DNA of 64,000 nt, taken from Gammaproteobacteria bacterium MFB021. Its GTDB lineage: Bacteria; Pseudomonadota; Gammaproteobacteria; Pseudomonadales; Halomonadaceae. Position numbers and translations under genes: made by a program. Below, piece by piece: positions 7,488-16,041 of this stretch (positions are counted from its first letter, which is position 1; the number at the start of each line of letters is the position of its first letter). Under the pieces are notes generated by a model that worked only from the letters and a program-made list of their open reading frames with translations, searched no databases and was not told the origin of the DNA. The DNA lies in assembly GCA_000737985.1 (NCBI GenBank), contig JNVT01000108.1, forward strand, positions 44,495 through 108,494, written 5' to 3'.

Positions 7488-10376
7488 TCACTTGAGCGCG
7501 GCCGGGGCGTCGTCGGCGGCGGCCAGGTAGTGCTGCTGGCGCGCGTCGAAGTGCTGGAAGTGCTGCTGCCACGACGAGGGCTGAGACACCTTCTCCACCT
7601 GTACCGCCGTCACCTTGTACTCGGGGCAGTTGGTGGCCCAGTCGGAGTTGTCGGTGGTGATCACGTTGGCCCCGCTACCGGGGTGGTGGAAAGTGGTGTA
7701 GACCACCCCCGGCGCCATGCGCTCGCTGATGCGGCAGCGCAGCACGGTCTGGCCCACGCGGCTGCTGATGCCCAGCCAATCGCCATCGGCGATGCCGCGC
7801 AGCTCGGCGTCGCTGGGGTGGATCTCGAGCACGTCCTCGGCATGCCAGGCGCTGTTGGCGGTGCGCCGCGTCTGGGCGCCGACGTTGTACTGGCTGAGAA
7901 TGCGCCCGGTGGTCAGCAGCAGCGGGTAGCGGCGGCTGGTGCGCTCCTCGGTGGCGACATACTCGGTGATCGCGAAGTGCCCCTTGCCGATGGGGAAGTC
8001 CAGCGCGTGCATGGTCGGCGTGCCGTCGGGGAAGGCGTCGTTGCACGGCCACTGGATGCTGCCGAGTTTCTCCAGCTTGGCGTAGCTGACCCCGGTGAAG
8101 GTCGGCGTGAGGCTGGCGATCTCGTCCATGATCTCGGACGGATGGGTGTAGTGCATCGGGTAGCCCAGAGCGTTGGCCAGGTCCTGGGTGACCTCCCAGT
8201 CTTCCTTGCCGGCCACCGGCGGCATCACCCGGCGCACCCGGTTGATGCGCCGCTCGGCGTTGGTGAAGGTGCCGTTCTTCTCGAGGAAGGTGGCGCCCGG
8301 CAACAGCACGTGGGCGTATTTGGCGGTCTCGTTGAGGAAGATGTCCTGCACGATCAGGCAGTCCAGCGCGCGCAGGGCCGACTCCACGTGCTGGGTGTTG
8401 GGGTCCGACTGGGCGATATCCTCGCCCTGCACGTAGAGCGCCTTGAAGGTGCCGGCGATCGCAGCGTCGAACATGTTGGGGATGCGCAGCCCCGGCTCGT
8501 CGTCCAGCGGGGTGTGCCAGACCGCCTCGAACTTCTCGCGCACCGCCGGGTCGGCGACGTGCTGGTAGCCGGGCAGCTCATGCGGGAAGGAGCCCATGTC
8601 GCAGGAGCCCTGGACGTTGTTCTGACCGCGCAGCGGGTTGACGCCGACCCCTTCGCGACCGATGTTGCCGGTGGCCATGGCGAGGTTGGCGATGCCCATC
8701 ACCATGGTCGAGCCCTGGCTGTGCTCGGTCACGCCGAGGCCGTAGTAGATCGCCCCGTTGCCGGCGGTGGCATAGGCGCGGGCGGCTTCGCGGACCGTGG
8801 CCGCCGCGACGCCGGTCTCGGCTTCCAGCGCCTCGGGGGCGTTGCGCGGCTCGCTGATGAAGTCGCGCCACTGCTGGTAGGCGTCGCCTTCGCAGCGCCG
8901 TGCGATGAAGTCGTGATCCTCCAGCCCCTCGGTGACCACCACGTGGGCCAGGGCATTGACCAGCGCCACGTTGGTACCGGGCTTGAGCGGCAGGTGCAGG
9001 CTCTTGCCGCCGTGGGGCGTCTTGAGCAGGTCGATCCGCCGCGGGTCGGCGACGATCAGGGTCGCGCCCTGGCGCAGGCGGCGCTTCATCTGCGAGGCGA
9101 ACACCGGGTGGGCGTCGGTGGGGTTGGCGCCGATCACCAGGATGGTGTCGGCCTGCATCACCGAATCGAAGGTCTGGGTACCGGCGGATTCGCCCAGAGT
9201 GGTCTTCAGCCCGTAGCCGGTGGGCGAGTGGCACACCCGCGCACAGGTATCGGTGTTGTTGTTGCCGAAGGCGGCGCGGATCAGCTTCTGCACCAGATAG
9301 GTCTCCTCGTTGGTGCAGCGCGAGGAGGTGATGCCGCCGACGCTTTCGCGCCCGTACTGGGTCTGGATCTCGCGCAGACGCCGAGCGGCGAAACCGAGCG
9401 CCTCTTCCCACGAGACCGCACGCCACGGCTGATCGATCGAGTCGCGGATCATCGGCTCCTTGATGCGATCCTTGTGGGTGGCGTAGCCGAAGGCGAAGCG
9501 CCCCTTGACGCAGGAGTGGCCGTGGTTCGCGTCGCCGCCCTTGTAGGGCACCATGCGCACCAGCTGGTCGCCCTTCATCTGCGCCTCGAACGAGCAGCCG
9601 ACGCCGCAGTAGGCACAGGTGGTGACCACGCTGTGCTCGGGCACGCCCTGCTCGATCACGCTCTTTTCCATCAGCGTCGAGGTGGGGCAGGCCTGCACGC
9701 AGGCGCCGCAGGAGACGCACTCGGAGTCCATGAACGGCTCGTTCTGCCCGGCGGCGACCTTGGAGTCGAAGCCGCGCCCCTCGATGGTCAGGGCGAAGGT
9801 GCCCTGGACCTCGTTGCAGGCGCGCACGCAGCGCGAGCAGACGATGCACTTGCTGGGGTCGAAGCTGAAGTAGGGGTTGGAGGCGTCGGTCTCGGCGTCG
9901 AGATGGTTGGCCCCCTCGAAGCCGTAACGCACCTCGCGCAGGCCCACCGCGCCGGCCATGTCCTGCAGCTCGCAGTCACCGTTGGCGGGGCAGGTCAGAC
10001 AGTCCAGCGGGTGATCGGAGATGTAGAGCTCCATCACGTTGCGCCGCAGCTTGGCCAGCCGGGCGTTCTGGGTGGTCACCGCCATGCCCTCGCTGACCGG
10101 CGTGGTGCAGGAGGCCGGCAGACCGCGGCGGCCCTCGATCTCCACCGCGCACAGGCGGCACGAGCCGAACGCTTCGAGGTTGTCCGAGGCGCACAGCTTG
10201 GGAATGGTGATGCCGGCGAGCGCCGCGGCGCGCAGCACCGAGGTGCCTTCGGGCACGCTGATGCTGTGGCCGTCGATGGTCAGTGCCACCTGGGTCTCGG
10301 AGAAGCGCGCCGGGGTACCCAGGTCGCGGGCGAACTGGGCGGCGTGGGATGCGTCGGGTTCGAAATATTGCAACAT
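7488..10376 (-). CDS. fdsA: NAD-dependent formate dehydrogenase alpha subunit FdsA (molybdoenzyme)
   Basis: FdsA oxidises formate to CO2 at a bis-MGD molybdenum centre and passes electrons through iron-sulfur clusters to FdsB. The 962-residue protein contains an N-terminal [2Fe-2S] domain (Cys 62, 73, 76, 90), a HxxxCxxC cluster motif (HPLDCLTC, 122-129), two ferredoxin-type [4Fe-4S] motifs (CIVCSRCVRAC from 177; CVSCGACVQAC from 220), the catalytic-domain cluster motif CAYCGVGC (254-261) and the active-site Cys 378 in DTCARVCHSP. The metal ligand is Cys, not selenocysteine. The C-terminal molybdopterin-dinucleotide domain is present. The start ATG lies 2 bp from the fdsB stop, so the genes are translationally close. 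Confidence 0.97.
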   Translation of the reverse strand: MLQYFEPDASHAAQFARDLGTPARFSETQVALTIDGHSISVPEGTSVLRAAALAGITIPKLCASDNLEAFGSCRLCAVEIEGRRGLPASCTTPVSEGMAVTTQNARLAKLRRNVMELYISDHPLDCLTCPANGDCELQDMAGAVGLREVRYGFEGANHLDAETDASNPYFSFDPSKCIVCSRCVRACNEVQGTFALTIEGRGFDSKVAAGQNEPFMDSECVSCGACVQACPTSTLMEKSVIEQGVPEHSVVTTCAYCGVGCSFEAQMKGDQLVRMVPYKGGDANHGHSCVKGRFAFGYATHKDRIKEPMIRDSIDQPWRAVSWEEALGFAARRLREIQTQYGRESVGGITSSRCTNEETYLVQKLIRAAFGNNNTDTCARVCHSPTGYGLKTTLGESAGTQTFDSVMQADTILVIGANPTDAHPVFASQMKRRLRQGATLIVADPRRIDLLKTPHGGKSLHLPLKPGTNVALVNALAHVVVTEGLEDHDFIARRCEGDAYQQWRDFISEPRNAPEALEAETGVAAATVREAARAYATAGNGAIYYGLGVTEHSQGSTMVMGIANLAMATGNIGREGVGVNPLRGQNNVQGSCDMGSFPHELPGYQHVADPAVREKFEAVWHTPLDDEPGLRIPNMFDAAIAGTFKALYVQGEDIAQSDPNTQHVESALRALDCLIVQDIFLNETAKYAHVLLPGATFLEKNGTFTNAERRINRVRRVMPPVAGKEDWEVTQDLANALGYPMHYTHPSEIMDEIASLTPTFTGVSYAKLEKLGSIQWPCNDAFPDGTPTMHALDFPIGKGHFAITEYVATEERTSRRYPLLLTTGRILSQYNVGAQTRRTANSAWHAEDVLEIHPSDAELRGIADGDWLGISSRVGQTVLRCRISERMAPGVVYTTFHHPGSGANVITTDNSDWATNCPEYKVTAVQVEKVSQPSSWQQHFQHFDARQQHYLAAADDAPAALK

Positions 10377-10378
10377 GC

Positions 10379-11938
10379 TTACCTCCCGCCTTCGGCCTGG
10401 GGCCGGGTCAGGTCATCGGGAAAGTGCTTCATCACGCTCTGCACCGGGAAGGGGGTCATGCCCCCCATGGCACACAGCGAACCGTCCACCATGGTCTCGC
10501 ACAGGTCGGCGAGCAGCACCAGATTGTCGTCGGCGGCGTCGCCGGCACGGATACGGTCGATCACCTCGACGCCGCGCACGGCGCCGATCCGGCACGGGGT
10601 GCACTTGCCGCAGGACTCCACCGCGCAGAACTCCATGGCGAAGCGCGCCTGGGCGCCCATGTCGACGCTGTCGTCGAACATCACCACGCCGCCGTGGCCG
10701 ACCACACCGCCGAAGGCGGCGAAGGCTTCATAGTCGAGTGGGGTGTCCCACTGGCTCTGCGGCAGATAGGCGCCCAGCGGCCCACCCACCTGCACCGCCT
10801 TGAGCGGGCGGCCGCTGCGGGTGCCGCCGCCGAAGCTCTCCATCAGTTCGCGCAGGGTGGTGCCGAACGCCAGCTCGACCAGCCCGCCACGGGCGACGTT
10901 GCCGGCCAGCTGCAACGCCAGGGTGCCGCGGGACTTGCCCATGCCGTAGTCGGCGTAGGCCTGGCCGCCCTGGTCGAGGATGAACGGTACCGCGGCCAGC
11001 GAGAGCACGTTGTTGACTACGGTGGGCTGGCCGAACAGGCCCTCGATCGCCGGCAGCGGCGGTTTGGCGCGTACAAGCCCGCGCTTACCCTCCAGGCTCT
11101 CCAGCAGTGAGGTCTCTTCGCCGCAGATATAGGCTCCGGCGCCCAGACGGACTTCGAGGTGGAAGGCGTGGCCGCTGTCGAGGATGTTTTCACCCAAGTA
11201 GCCGGCGGCCTCGGCGCGGACGATCGCCTCGTCGAGCATCGTCTGGGCCAGCGGATACTCCGAGCGCAGATAGATATAGCCCTGGGTGGCACCCACGGCG
11301 AGCCCGGCGATGGTCATGCCCTCGATCAGCATGAAGGGGTCGCACTCCATCACCAGGCGATCGGCGAAGGTGCCGGAGTCGCCCTCGTCGGCGTTGCACA
11401 CGATGTACTTCTGCGCCGCCGGGGTATCGTGCACGGTCTGCCACTTGATGCCGGTGGGGAAGGCCGCGCCGCCACGCCCGCGCAGCCCCGAGGCCTTGAC
11501 CTCGTCGACGATACCCTGGGGCGTCAGCGCCAGTGCCTGCTTCAGGCCGTCGAAGCCCTGCCGTGTGGTGTAATCCTCGAGCGACAGCGGGTCGGTCAGA
11601 CCGATGCGCGAGAAGGTCAGCCGCTGCTGGCGCGCCAGATAGGGATGCGCCTCGATGTCGCCGAGGGCCAGGCCGTGCTCCTGCCGGCCTTCGAACAGGC
11701 CGGCGTCGACCAGGGCGTCGACGTCGGTGGGCGCCACCGGACCATAGGCCACCCGGCCCGCCGCGGTCTCTATCTCGACCAGCGGCTCCAGCCAGAACAG
11801 CCCGCGGGAGCCGTTGCGCTTGAGCTGGATGTCCACACCCAGGCGCTCGGCGGCCCGCGTCAGGCGCGCCGCCACGGCGTCGGCGCCGAGCGAGCGGGCG
11901 GTGGTGTCACACGGCACATAGATCGTGGTCGTCATCAC
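10379..11938 (-). CDS. fdsB: NAD-dependent formate dehydrogenase beta subunit FdsB (FMN/NADH subunit)
   Basis: FdsB carries FMN, the NAD binding site and a [4Fe-4S] cluster and is homologous to NuoF. The 519-residue product has an N-terminal thioredoxin-like extension, the glycine-rich flavin/NAD segment GLRGRGGAAFPTGIKW, the GAGAYICGEETSLLESLEGKRG NADH/FMN region (split here as GAGAYICGEE and TSLLESLEGKRG), and the cluster motif CGKCTPCRIG near the C-terminus. The ATG overlaps the fdsG stop codon (ATGA), indicating translational coupling. It forms the diaphorase half of the enzyme with FdsG. Confidence 0.96.
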   Translation of the reverse strand: MMTTTIYVPCDTTARSLGADAVAARLTRAAERLGVDIQLKRNGSRGLFWLEPLVEIETAAGRVAYGPVAPTDVDALVDAGLFEGRQEHGLALGDIEAHPYLARQQRLTFSRIGLTDPLSLEDYTTRQGFDGLKQALALTPQGIVDEVKASGLRGRGGAAFPTGIKWQTVHDTPAAQKYIVCNADEGDSGTFADRLVMECDPFMLIEGMTIAGLAVGATQGYIYLRSEYPLAQTMLDEAIVRAEAAGYLGENILDSGHAFHLEVRLGAGAYICGEETSLLESLEGKRGLVRAKPPLPAIEGLFGQPTVVNNVLSLAAVPFILDQGGQAYADYGMGKSRGTLALQLAGNVARGGLVELAFGTTLRELMESFGGGTRSGRPLKAVQVGGPLGAYLPQSQWDTPLDYEAFAAFGGVVGHGGVVMFDDSVDMGAQARFAMEFCAVESCGKCTPCRIGAVRGVEVIDRIRAGDAADDNLVLLADLCETMVDGSLCAMGGMTPFPVQSVMKHFPDDLTRPQAEGGR

Positions 11939-12441
11939 TTCACCTCCACCACGGTGGCGCTCAGCTGGGCCGTCAGACGGTCGAAACCGGCGGCGTCCAT
12001 GCGTCCGTGGATCTCGTCGTCGACCCGCAGCGACGGCCCGCAGGCGCAGTTGCCGAGGCAGTAGACCGGCTCAAGGGTGAACTCGCGATTCGCCGTGGTC
12101 TCATGATAGTCGACCCCCAGCGCGGACTTGACGTGGGCTTCCAGCGCCCGCGCGCCCACTGCCTGGCACGCCTCGGCGCGGCACACCTGGATCACGTGGC
12201 GCCCCGGGGGATGGGTGCGGAAGTGGTGGTAGAAACTGATGATGCCGTGCACTTCGGCGCGGGTATGGCGCAGCGCCTCGGCGATCATGGGTACGGCGGC
12301 GTCGGGGATATAGCCGTGCTGCGCCTGGATGGCGTGCAACAATGGCAGCATGGCCCCGGGGCGCGCGGCGTGCTGATCGATCACGGCCTGGAGCTGCGCC
12401 GCCAGCGCCGTGTCGGCGGGCTGCGGAGTGGGGTGTGACAT
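11935..12441 (-). CDS. fdsG: NAD-dependent formate dehydrogenase gamma subunit FdsG ([2Fe-2S])
   Basis: FdsG is the NuoE-like thioredoxin-fold subunit that holds one [2Fe-2S] cluster and pairs with FdsB. The cluster cysteines are visible in the CRAEACQAVG segment and in CLGNCACGPSL. The 168-residue form starting at 12441 is preferred because AAACAGG precedes this ATG and the N-terminus fits the family; a second in-frame ATG at 12480 would add 13 residues. It is the first gene of the fdsG-fdsB-fdsA-fdsD operon, divergent from the regulator at 12765. A 150-bp mobile-element-like repeat lies in the promoter interval. Confidence 0.93.
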   Translation of the reverse strand: MSHPTPQPADTALAAQLQAVIDQHAARPGAMLPLLHAIQAQHGYIPDAAVPMIAEALRHTRAEVHGIISFYHHFRTHPPGRHVIQVCRAEACQAVGARALEAHVKSALGVDYHETTANREFTLEPVYCLGNCACGPSLRVDDEIHGRMDAAGFDRLTAQLSATVVEVK

Positions 12442-12526
12442 GGCCTGTTTCTCATCGAGTCGGTGGCTGGTCGTGTACATGGCCTGCCGCGATCGGGTTT
12501 GTCAGGAGCCCGCGTCAGTCCATCGT

Positions 12527-12677
12527 CTTGGAAATCACTGCCTCACTGCCTGCACGCGCGAAGGGCTGCGTTGCGCGGTACTCTAGAACTCGCCTAACAA
12601 CTTGTTATGTCTCGTTCTCTGCGTGCCGTGCGCCTTGCCTTTCATCGCGTTCGGCGACTGATGCAGCGCTTCCCTTA
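12527..12677. repeat. MITE-like repeat family A, copy 1
   Basis: About 151 bp between fdsG and the divergent regulator match the copy at 53086-53235 along their whole length. Shared blocks include GCGCCTTGCC, CGCGGTACT and AAGTTATGTCTCG-type runs. The ends are an imperfect inverted repeat (GGAAATCACTGC at left, GCAGCGCTTCCC at right). No transposase is encoded. Its insertion between the two start codons must have rearranged the shared regulatory region. Just outside it, CTTAA-CTGAT-TTAAG (12692-12706) is a possible regulator binding palindrome. Confidence 0.75.
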
Positions 12678-12764
12678 TATGAAATATTGTTCTTAACTGA
12701 TTTAAGTGGATGCCGCTGAAGCCCAAACTAGCACTCCCATCGAGCGCGCAAAATATGAACGACA

Positions 12765-13868
12765 ATGCTTAGAAAAAAGTTGAATATCACCCCCGCGTGG
12801 CTGTTTCGCAGCGACGAGGGCGAGCTGCTCGACCCGGTACTGTTCGCGCTGCTGGCGAATCTGCGCGAGAGCGGCAAGCTGACCCATGCGGCGCAAGCCG
12901 CGGGGATCTCCTACCGCCACGCCTGGAATCTGCTCAATCGCGCCGAAAACTTTTTCGGCATGGCGCTGGTGGACATGCGCAAGGGGCACGGCACCTGGCT
13001 GTCGCCGCTGGGCGAGACGCTTTCGTGGTCCGAGCAGCGGGTCAAGGCGCGCCTGGGGCCGCAGATCGACAGCATGGCCTCGGAGCTCAACCATCAGCTG
13101 CAGCAACTGGTCGCGGGCGCCCACCCGGTGCTGCGCCTGCACGCCACCCACGGCTATGCCGTGGCGCTGCTGCCGGGCTTCGCCGGCGAGCTCGACCTGC
13201 GCTACTGCCAACCGGAGGAGGCGCTGAGCGCGCTGGAGCGCGGTGACTGCGATCTGGCCAGCTTTCACCTGCCCACCTCGCCGCGCCTGGCGGCGCAGGT
13301 GATGCAGGCTTACCAACCGGCACTGTCGCGGCAGCGGCTGCGGGTGATCCGCTTCGTCACCCGGCGCCAGGGGCTGATCCTGCGCCGCGGTGAGCGTGAG
13401 CGAGTCGCCGGACTGGCCGACCTGACCCGCCCCGGCGAGCGCTTCATCAATCGCGACATCCATTCCGGCACGCGGTTGCTGTTCCGGCTGCTGCTGGCCG
13501 AGGCGGGGATCGCCGAAGCGCAGATCCAGGGCGCCGAGCAGGAAGAGTTCACGCATACCGCGGTGGCCGCCTACGTCGCCTCCGGCATGGCGGATGTCGG
13601 TTTCGGGCTGGAGGCCGCGGCGGCGCAGTTCGGGCTCGATTTCCTGGGGCTGGCCAGCGAGCACTACCTGCTGGTGTGTCCCGAAGAGCGTCTGCGGCGT
13701 CACAACGTTCAGGAGCTGTTGGCGTTCATGAGTTCGGCGCCCTTTCGCGCCCGGCTGGAGGCGCTCAGCGGCTATGCGCCGGATCGCTGTGGCGAGGTGC
13801 AGACCTTCGAGGCGCTGCTGGCGGAAGATCGAGGTGAGGAGGGCGGGACGCTGGCGGGTGATCCTTGA
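12765..13868 (+). CDS. fdsR: ModE-type HTH / LysR-like substrate-binding regulator, probable FdsR
   Basis: The 367-residue protein has a winged-helix N-terminus of the ModE type (LRESGKLTHAAQAAGISYRHAWNLL split over residues 30-55, then VDMRKGHGTWLSPLG). A periplasmic-binding-protein-like effector domain of the PBP/DUF-LysR kind follows (about 120-345). This architecture is known from regulators of molybdenum enzymes. Its divergent position next to fdsGBAD parallels FdsR of Cupriavidus, so it most likely controls the formate dehydrogenase operon in response to formate, molybdate or a related ligand. The assignment to fdsR rests on context and architecture. No second molybdate-binding (TOBE) domain is visible. 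Confidence 0.8.
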   Translation: MLRKKLNITPAWLFRSDEGELLDPVLFALLANLRESGKLTHAAQAAGISYRHAWNLLNRAENFFGMALVDMRKGHGTWLSPLGETLSWSEQRVKARLGPQIDSMASELNHQLQQLVAGAHPVLRLHATHGYAVALLPGFAGELDLRYCQPEEALSALERGDCDLASFHLPTSPRLAAQVMQAYQPALSRQRLRVIRFVTRRQGLILRRGERERVAGLADLTRPGERFINRDIHSGTRLLFRLLLAEAGIAEAQIQGAEQEEFTHTAVAAYVASGMADVGFGLEAAAAQFGLDFLGLASEHYLLVCPEERLRRHNVQELLAFMSSAPFRARLEALSGYAPDRCGEVQTFEALLAEDRGEEGGTLAGDP

Positions 13869-13881
13869 GCGGTACCTGAAA

Positions 13882-13913
13882 CGTCAGAGGCGCCCGTGGG
13901 GGCGCCTCTGACG
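13882..13913 (+). terminator. Strong hairpin after the fds regulator
   Basis: A perfect 14-bp stem (CGTCAGAGGCGCCC / GGGCGCCTCTGACG) with a GTGG loop begins 14 bp after the stop codon of the regulator. There is no U-tract, so termination may be weak or Rho-assisted. Confidence 0.6.
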
Positions 13914-13968
13914 TAGAGCGTCTTGCACAACCGCTAGACGACGTGGGTTTATCCGGTGGCGGGGCGTC

Positions 13969-14064
13969 GCGAGGGCGCTGTGAACCCATCCCTGGGCGCT
14001 ACCTTTGCCGTCCCTGGCAAAGGACCCTCGCTTTGCCCCGCCCCCGGCGCCCATCGTCAGAGGG
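13969..14064. repeat. Hairpin-rich 96-bp repeat family B, copy 1
   Basis: This stretch is 87/96 identical to 42132-42227 with no gaps. It contains nested inverted repeats: GCGAGGG ... CCCTCGC on the outside and CTTTGCC-GTCCCT-GGCAAAG inside. It lies between the convergent regulator and MFS genes. The reverse strand is open in one frame in both copies, which could yield spurious small proteins in automated annotation. Confidence 0.8.
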
Positions 14065-14139
14065 TTGGGAGATGGGCTCATAGGGTACCCGCGCCGGGCA
14101 CGTCTTCGGTGCGCCGGCACGGGTGGGCGAAGCGCTGCC

Positions 14140-15795
14140 TCAGAACAGAGCGGCAGCCTTGGCCAGGGCGATGTAGAGCCCGATCAGGAACGGCACGCCG
14201 ACACCCAGCCAGGCGAGTACGCCGCCGATACCGAAGCTGCCGCGGGCAGCGGTCTCGGCGTTGGCTGAGACGGTGTCTTCCTTCTGCAGCGCGCGCTCGC
14301 GGGCCAGCTCCTCGTCGCTCATCTGCTGCTCCGGCTTGACCGGCTTGACCAGGGCGTTGCAGATCAGGCCCAGGAACAGCAGGCCGGCCATGATGTAGAG
14401 CGTGCGGTCATAGACCAGGCTGGGCTCGACGCCGGCATCCAGCTGGGCCTGGCGCAGTGCGGCGATGATCAGCGGGCCGACCAGACCGGCAGCGGTCCAG
14501 GCGGTGAGCAGGCGGCCGTGGATGGCGCCGACCATCTGGGTGCCGAAGATATCGGCGAGATAGGCCGGCACCGTGGCGAAGCCGCCGCCGTACATGCTCA
14601 GGATCACGCAGATCGAGATCACGAACAGCCCGGCCATGCCCAGATGGCCCCACATCGGCAGCAGGCAGTACATCACGATGCCGATGACGAAGAAGCAATA
14701 GTAGGTGTTCTTGCGCCCGATCTTGTCTGACAGCGAGGCCCAGAACAGGCGTCCGACGCTGTTGAACAGACTGATCAGCCCCACCAGACCGGCGGCGGCG
14801 GCCACCACGGCGGCTTTCTGCGCGGCGCTGAGCACCGCCTCGCGGTCATCCAGACCCACCAGGGCGCCGCCGAAGACATCCTGCAGCATCGGGCTCGCCA
14901 TCGAGATCACCGCGATACCGGCAGTCACGTTAAGGAACAGTACGCCCCAGATCAGCCAGAACTGCTTGGTCTTCCAGGCGGTGTTCAGGTGCACGTGGCC
15001 GTGGGCGATCATGGCGTTGGCACTGGCTTTCTTCGGCGGTACCCAGCCGGCCGGCTTCCAGCCATTGGGCGGGACGCGGAAGCCGATGGCGCCGCAGGCC
15101 ATGACGATGGCGTAGATCACGCCCATGGTGATCAGGGTCATGGCCACGCCGGTGCCGCCGTCGGCGGCGTAGTGCTTCATCAGCACTACCGCCAGCGGTG
15201 CGCCGACCATGGCGCCGCCACCATAGCCCATGATGGCGAAGCCGGTGGCCATGCCGCGGCGGTCCGGGAACCACTTGATCAGGGTCGAGACCGGGGTGAT
15301 GTAGCCCAGACCCTGGCCGATACCGCCGAGCACGCCACAGCCGAGATAGACCAACCACAGCTGATGCTGCATGACCCCGATGCCGCCGACGATCAGGCCG
15401 CCGCCCCAGCACAGTGCGGCGATACAGCCGGCCTTGCGCGGACCGGCGTGCTCGAGCCAGGCGCCCCAGATCGCCGCGGAGACCCCGAGCATGGCGATGA
15501 AGATACCGAAGACATAGGTAACCTGGGCCACGCTCCAGTTACAGCTGGTGGTGGTCAGTGCCTGCAGCAGGCCGAGATTGCTGCAGCTGGCCGGGGCGTC
15601 GGCGATCTGCTGGCTCATCGGCAGCCAGAACACCGAGAACCCATAGGCCATGCCGATACACAGGTGAATGGCCAGTGCCGCGGTCGGCACCAGCCAGCGA
15701 TTGAAATTGGGGCCCGCGATGGTGCGCTCGCGGGCGAAGAATCCCGCACCGGCACCGCCGCTGGCGCCCTGGGCGGCTTGGTTGATCCCACTCAT
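14140..15795 (-). CDS. MFS transporter, oxalate/formate antiporter (OFA) family
   Basis: The 551-residue product is a 12-helix major facilitator carrier of the OFA type. Features include FNRWLVPTAALAIHLCIGMAYGFSVFWLP (split about residues 30-58) and GIGQGLGYITPVSTLIKWFPDRRGMATG as a family-typical loop near 150-180. An extended loop of some 60 residues lies near the middle, and AYLADIFGTQMVGAIHGRLLTAW marks the second half. OFA members exchange oxalate/formate or import related organic anions; the substrate cannot be read from sequence. Proximity to formate dehydrogenase makes formate or oxalate attractive but unproven. The ATG at 15795 follows GAGGA and is preferred to one 18 bp upstream. 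Confidence 0.85.
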   Translation of the reverse strand: MSGINQAAQGASGGAGAGFFARERTIAGPNFNRWLVPTAALAIHLCIGMAYGFSVFWLPMSQQIADAPASCSNLGLLQALTTTSCNWSVAQVTYVFGIFIAMLGVSAAIWGAWLEHAGPRKAGCIAALCWGGGLIVGGIGVMQHQLWLVYLGCGVLGGIGQGLGYITPVSTLIKWFPDRRGMATGFAIMGYGGGAMVGAPLAVVLMKHYAADGGTGVAMTLITMGVIYAIVMACGAIGFRVPPNGWKPAGWVPPKKASANAMIAHGHVHLNTAWKTKQFWLIWGVLFLNVTAGIAVISMASPMLQDVFGGALVGLDDREAVLSAAQKAAVVAAAAGLVGLISLFNSVGRLFWASLSDKIGRKNTYYCFFVIGIVMYCLLPMWGHLGMAGLFVISICVILSMYGGGFATVPAYLADIFGTQMVGAIHGRLLTAWTAAGLVGPLIIAALRQAQLDAGVEPSLVYDRTLYIMAGLLFLGLICNALVKPVKPEQQMSDEELARERALQKEDTVSANAETAARGSFGIGGVLAWLGVGVPFLIGLYIALAKAAALF

Positions 15796-16002
15796 GCTCG
15801 ATCCTCTTTGCATTTTTCGTATTGTCGGCGCTGACGCGGTGGCCGGATGGCAACCGCGTGCTCTACATCGGCCGCGGGCGGGCCGTCTTGAGGAAGTCGT
15901 TACCTATGAAAAGCTGTGCCTATCAGGTCGCAGACAGTCACGGAAGACGTCGTGTGCAGGATCGAATCTCCCCAGGGTGGCTGGCAACTAGCGGAAATTA
16001 TT

Positions 16003-16031
16003 ATGCATGGATATGCATAGGTGTGATCACA
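16003..16031 (-). promoter_or_regulatory. Adjacent palindromes upstream of the OFA transporter
   Basis: ATGCAT-GGAT-ATGCAT (16003-16018) is followed by the perfect palindrome TGTGATCACA (16022-16031). They lie about 210 bp upstream of the transporter start and just behind the stop of the upstream lipoprotein gene, in a locally A+T-rich patch with CATAAT-like -10 sequences. The TGTGA/TCACA halves are those of a CRP site but without the 6-bp spacer, so the binding protein is uncertain. Confidence 0.35.
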
Positions 16032-16041
16032 GTCGGTGCGC

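Noticed and set aside
9240..9260. Selenocysteine in the formate dehydrogenase
   Set aside because: The active-site codon around residue 378 is an ordinary Cys codon and no in-frame TGA is present.
7488..12441. Complex I fragment (nuoEFG) instead of formate dehydrogenase
   Set aside because: The subunits resemble NuoE, NuoF and NuoG. However, FdsD, the full molybdopterin domain with DTCARVCHSP and the absence of other nuo genes identify fds.
12583..12765. Small minus-strand ORF (60 residues) and its counterpart at 53129-53353
   Set aside because: Both lie mostly inside the family A repeat; the shared KMKGKA-like peptide is a property of the repeat. There is no ribosome-binding site.
16022..16031. 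CRP binding site upstream of the OFA carrier
   Set aside because: The half-sites TGTGA and TCACA are directly joined with no 6-bp spacer, so it does not fit a CRP operator.
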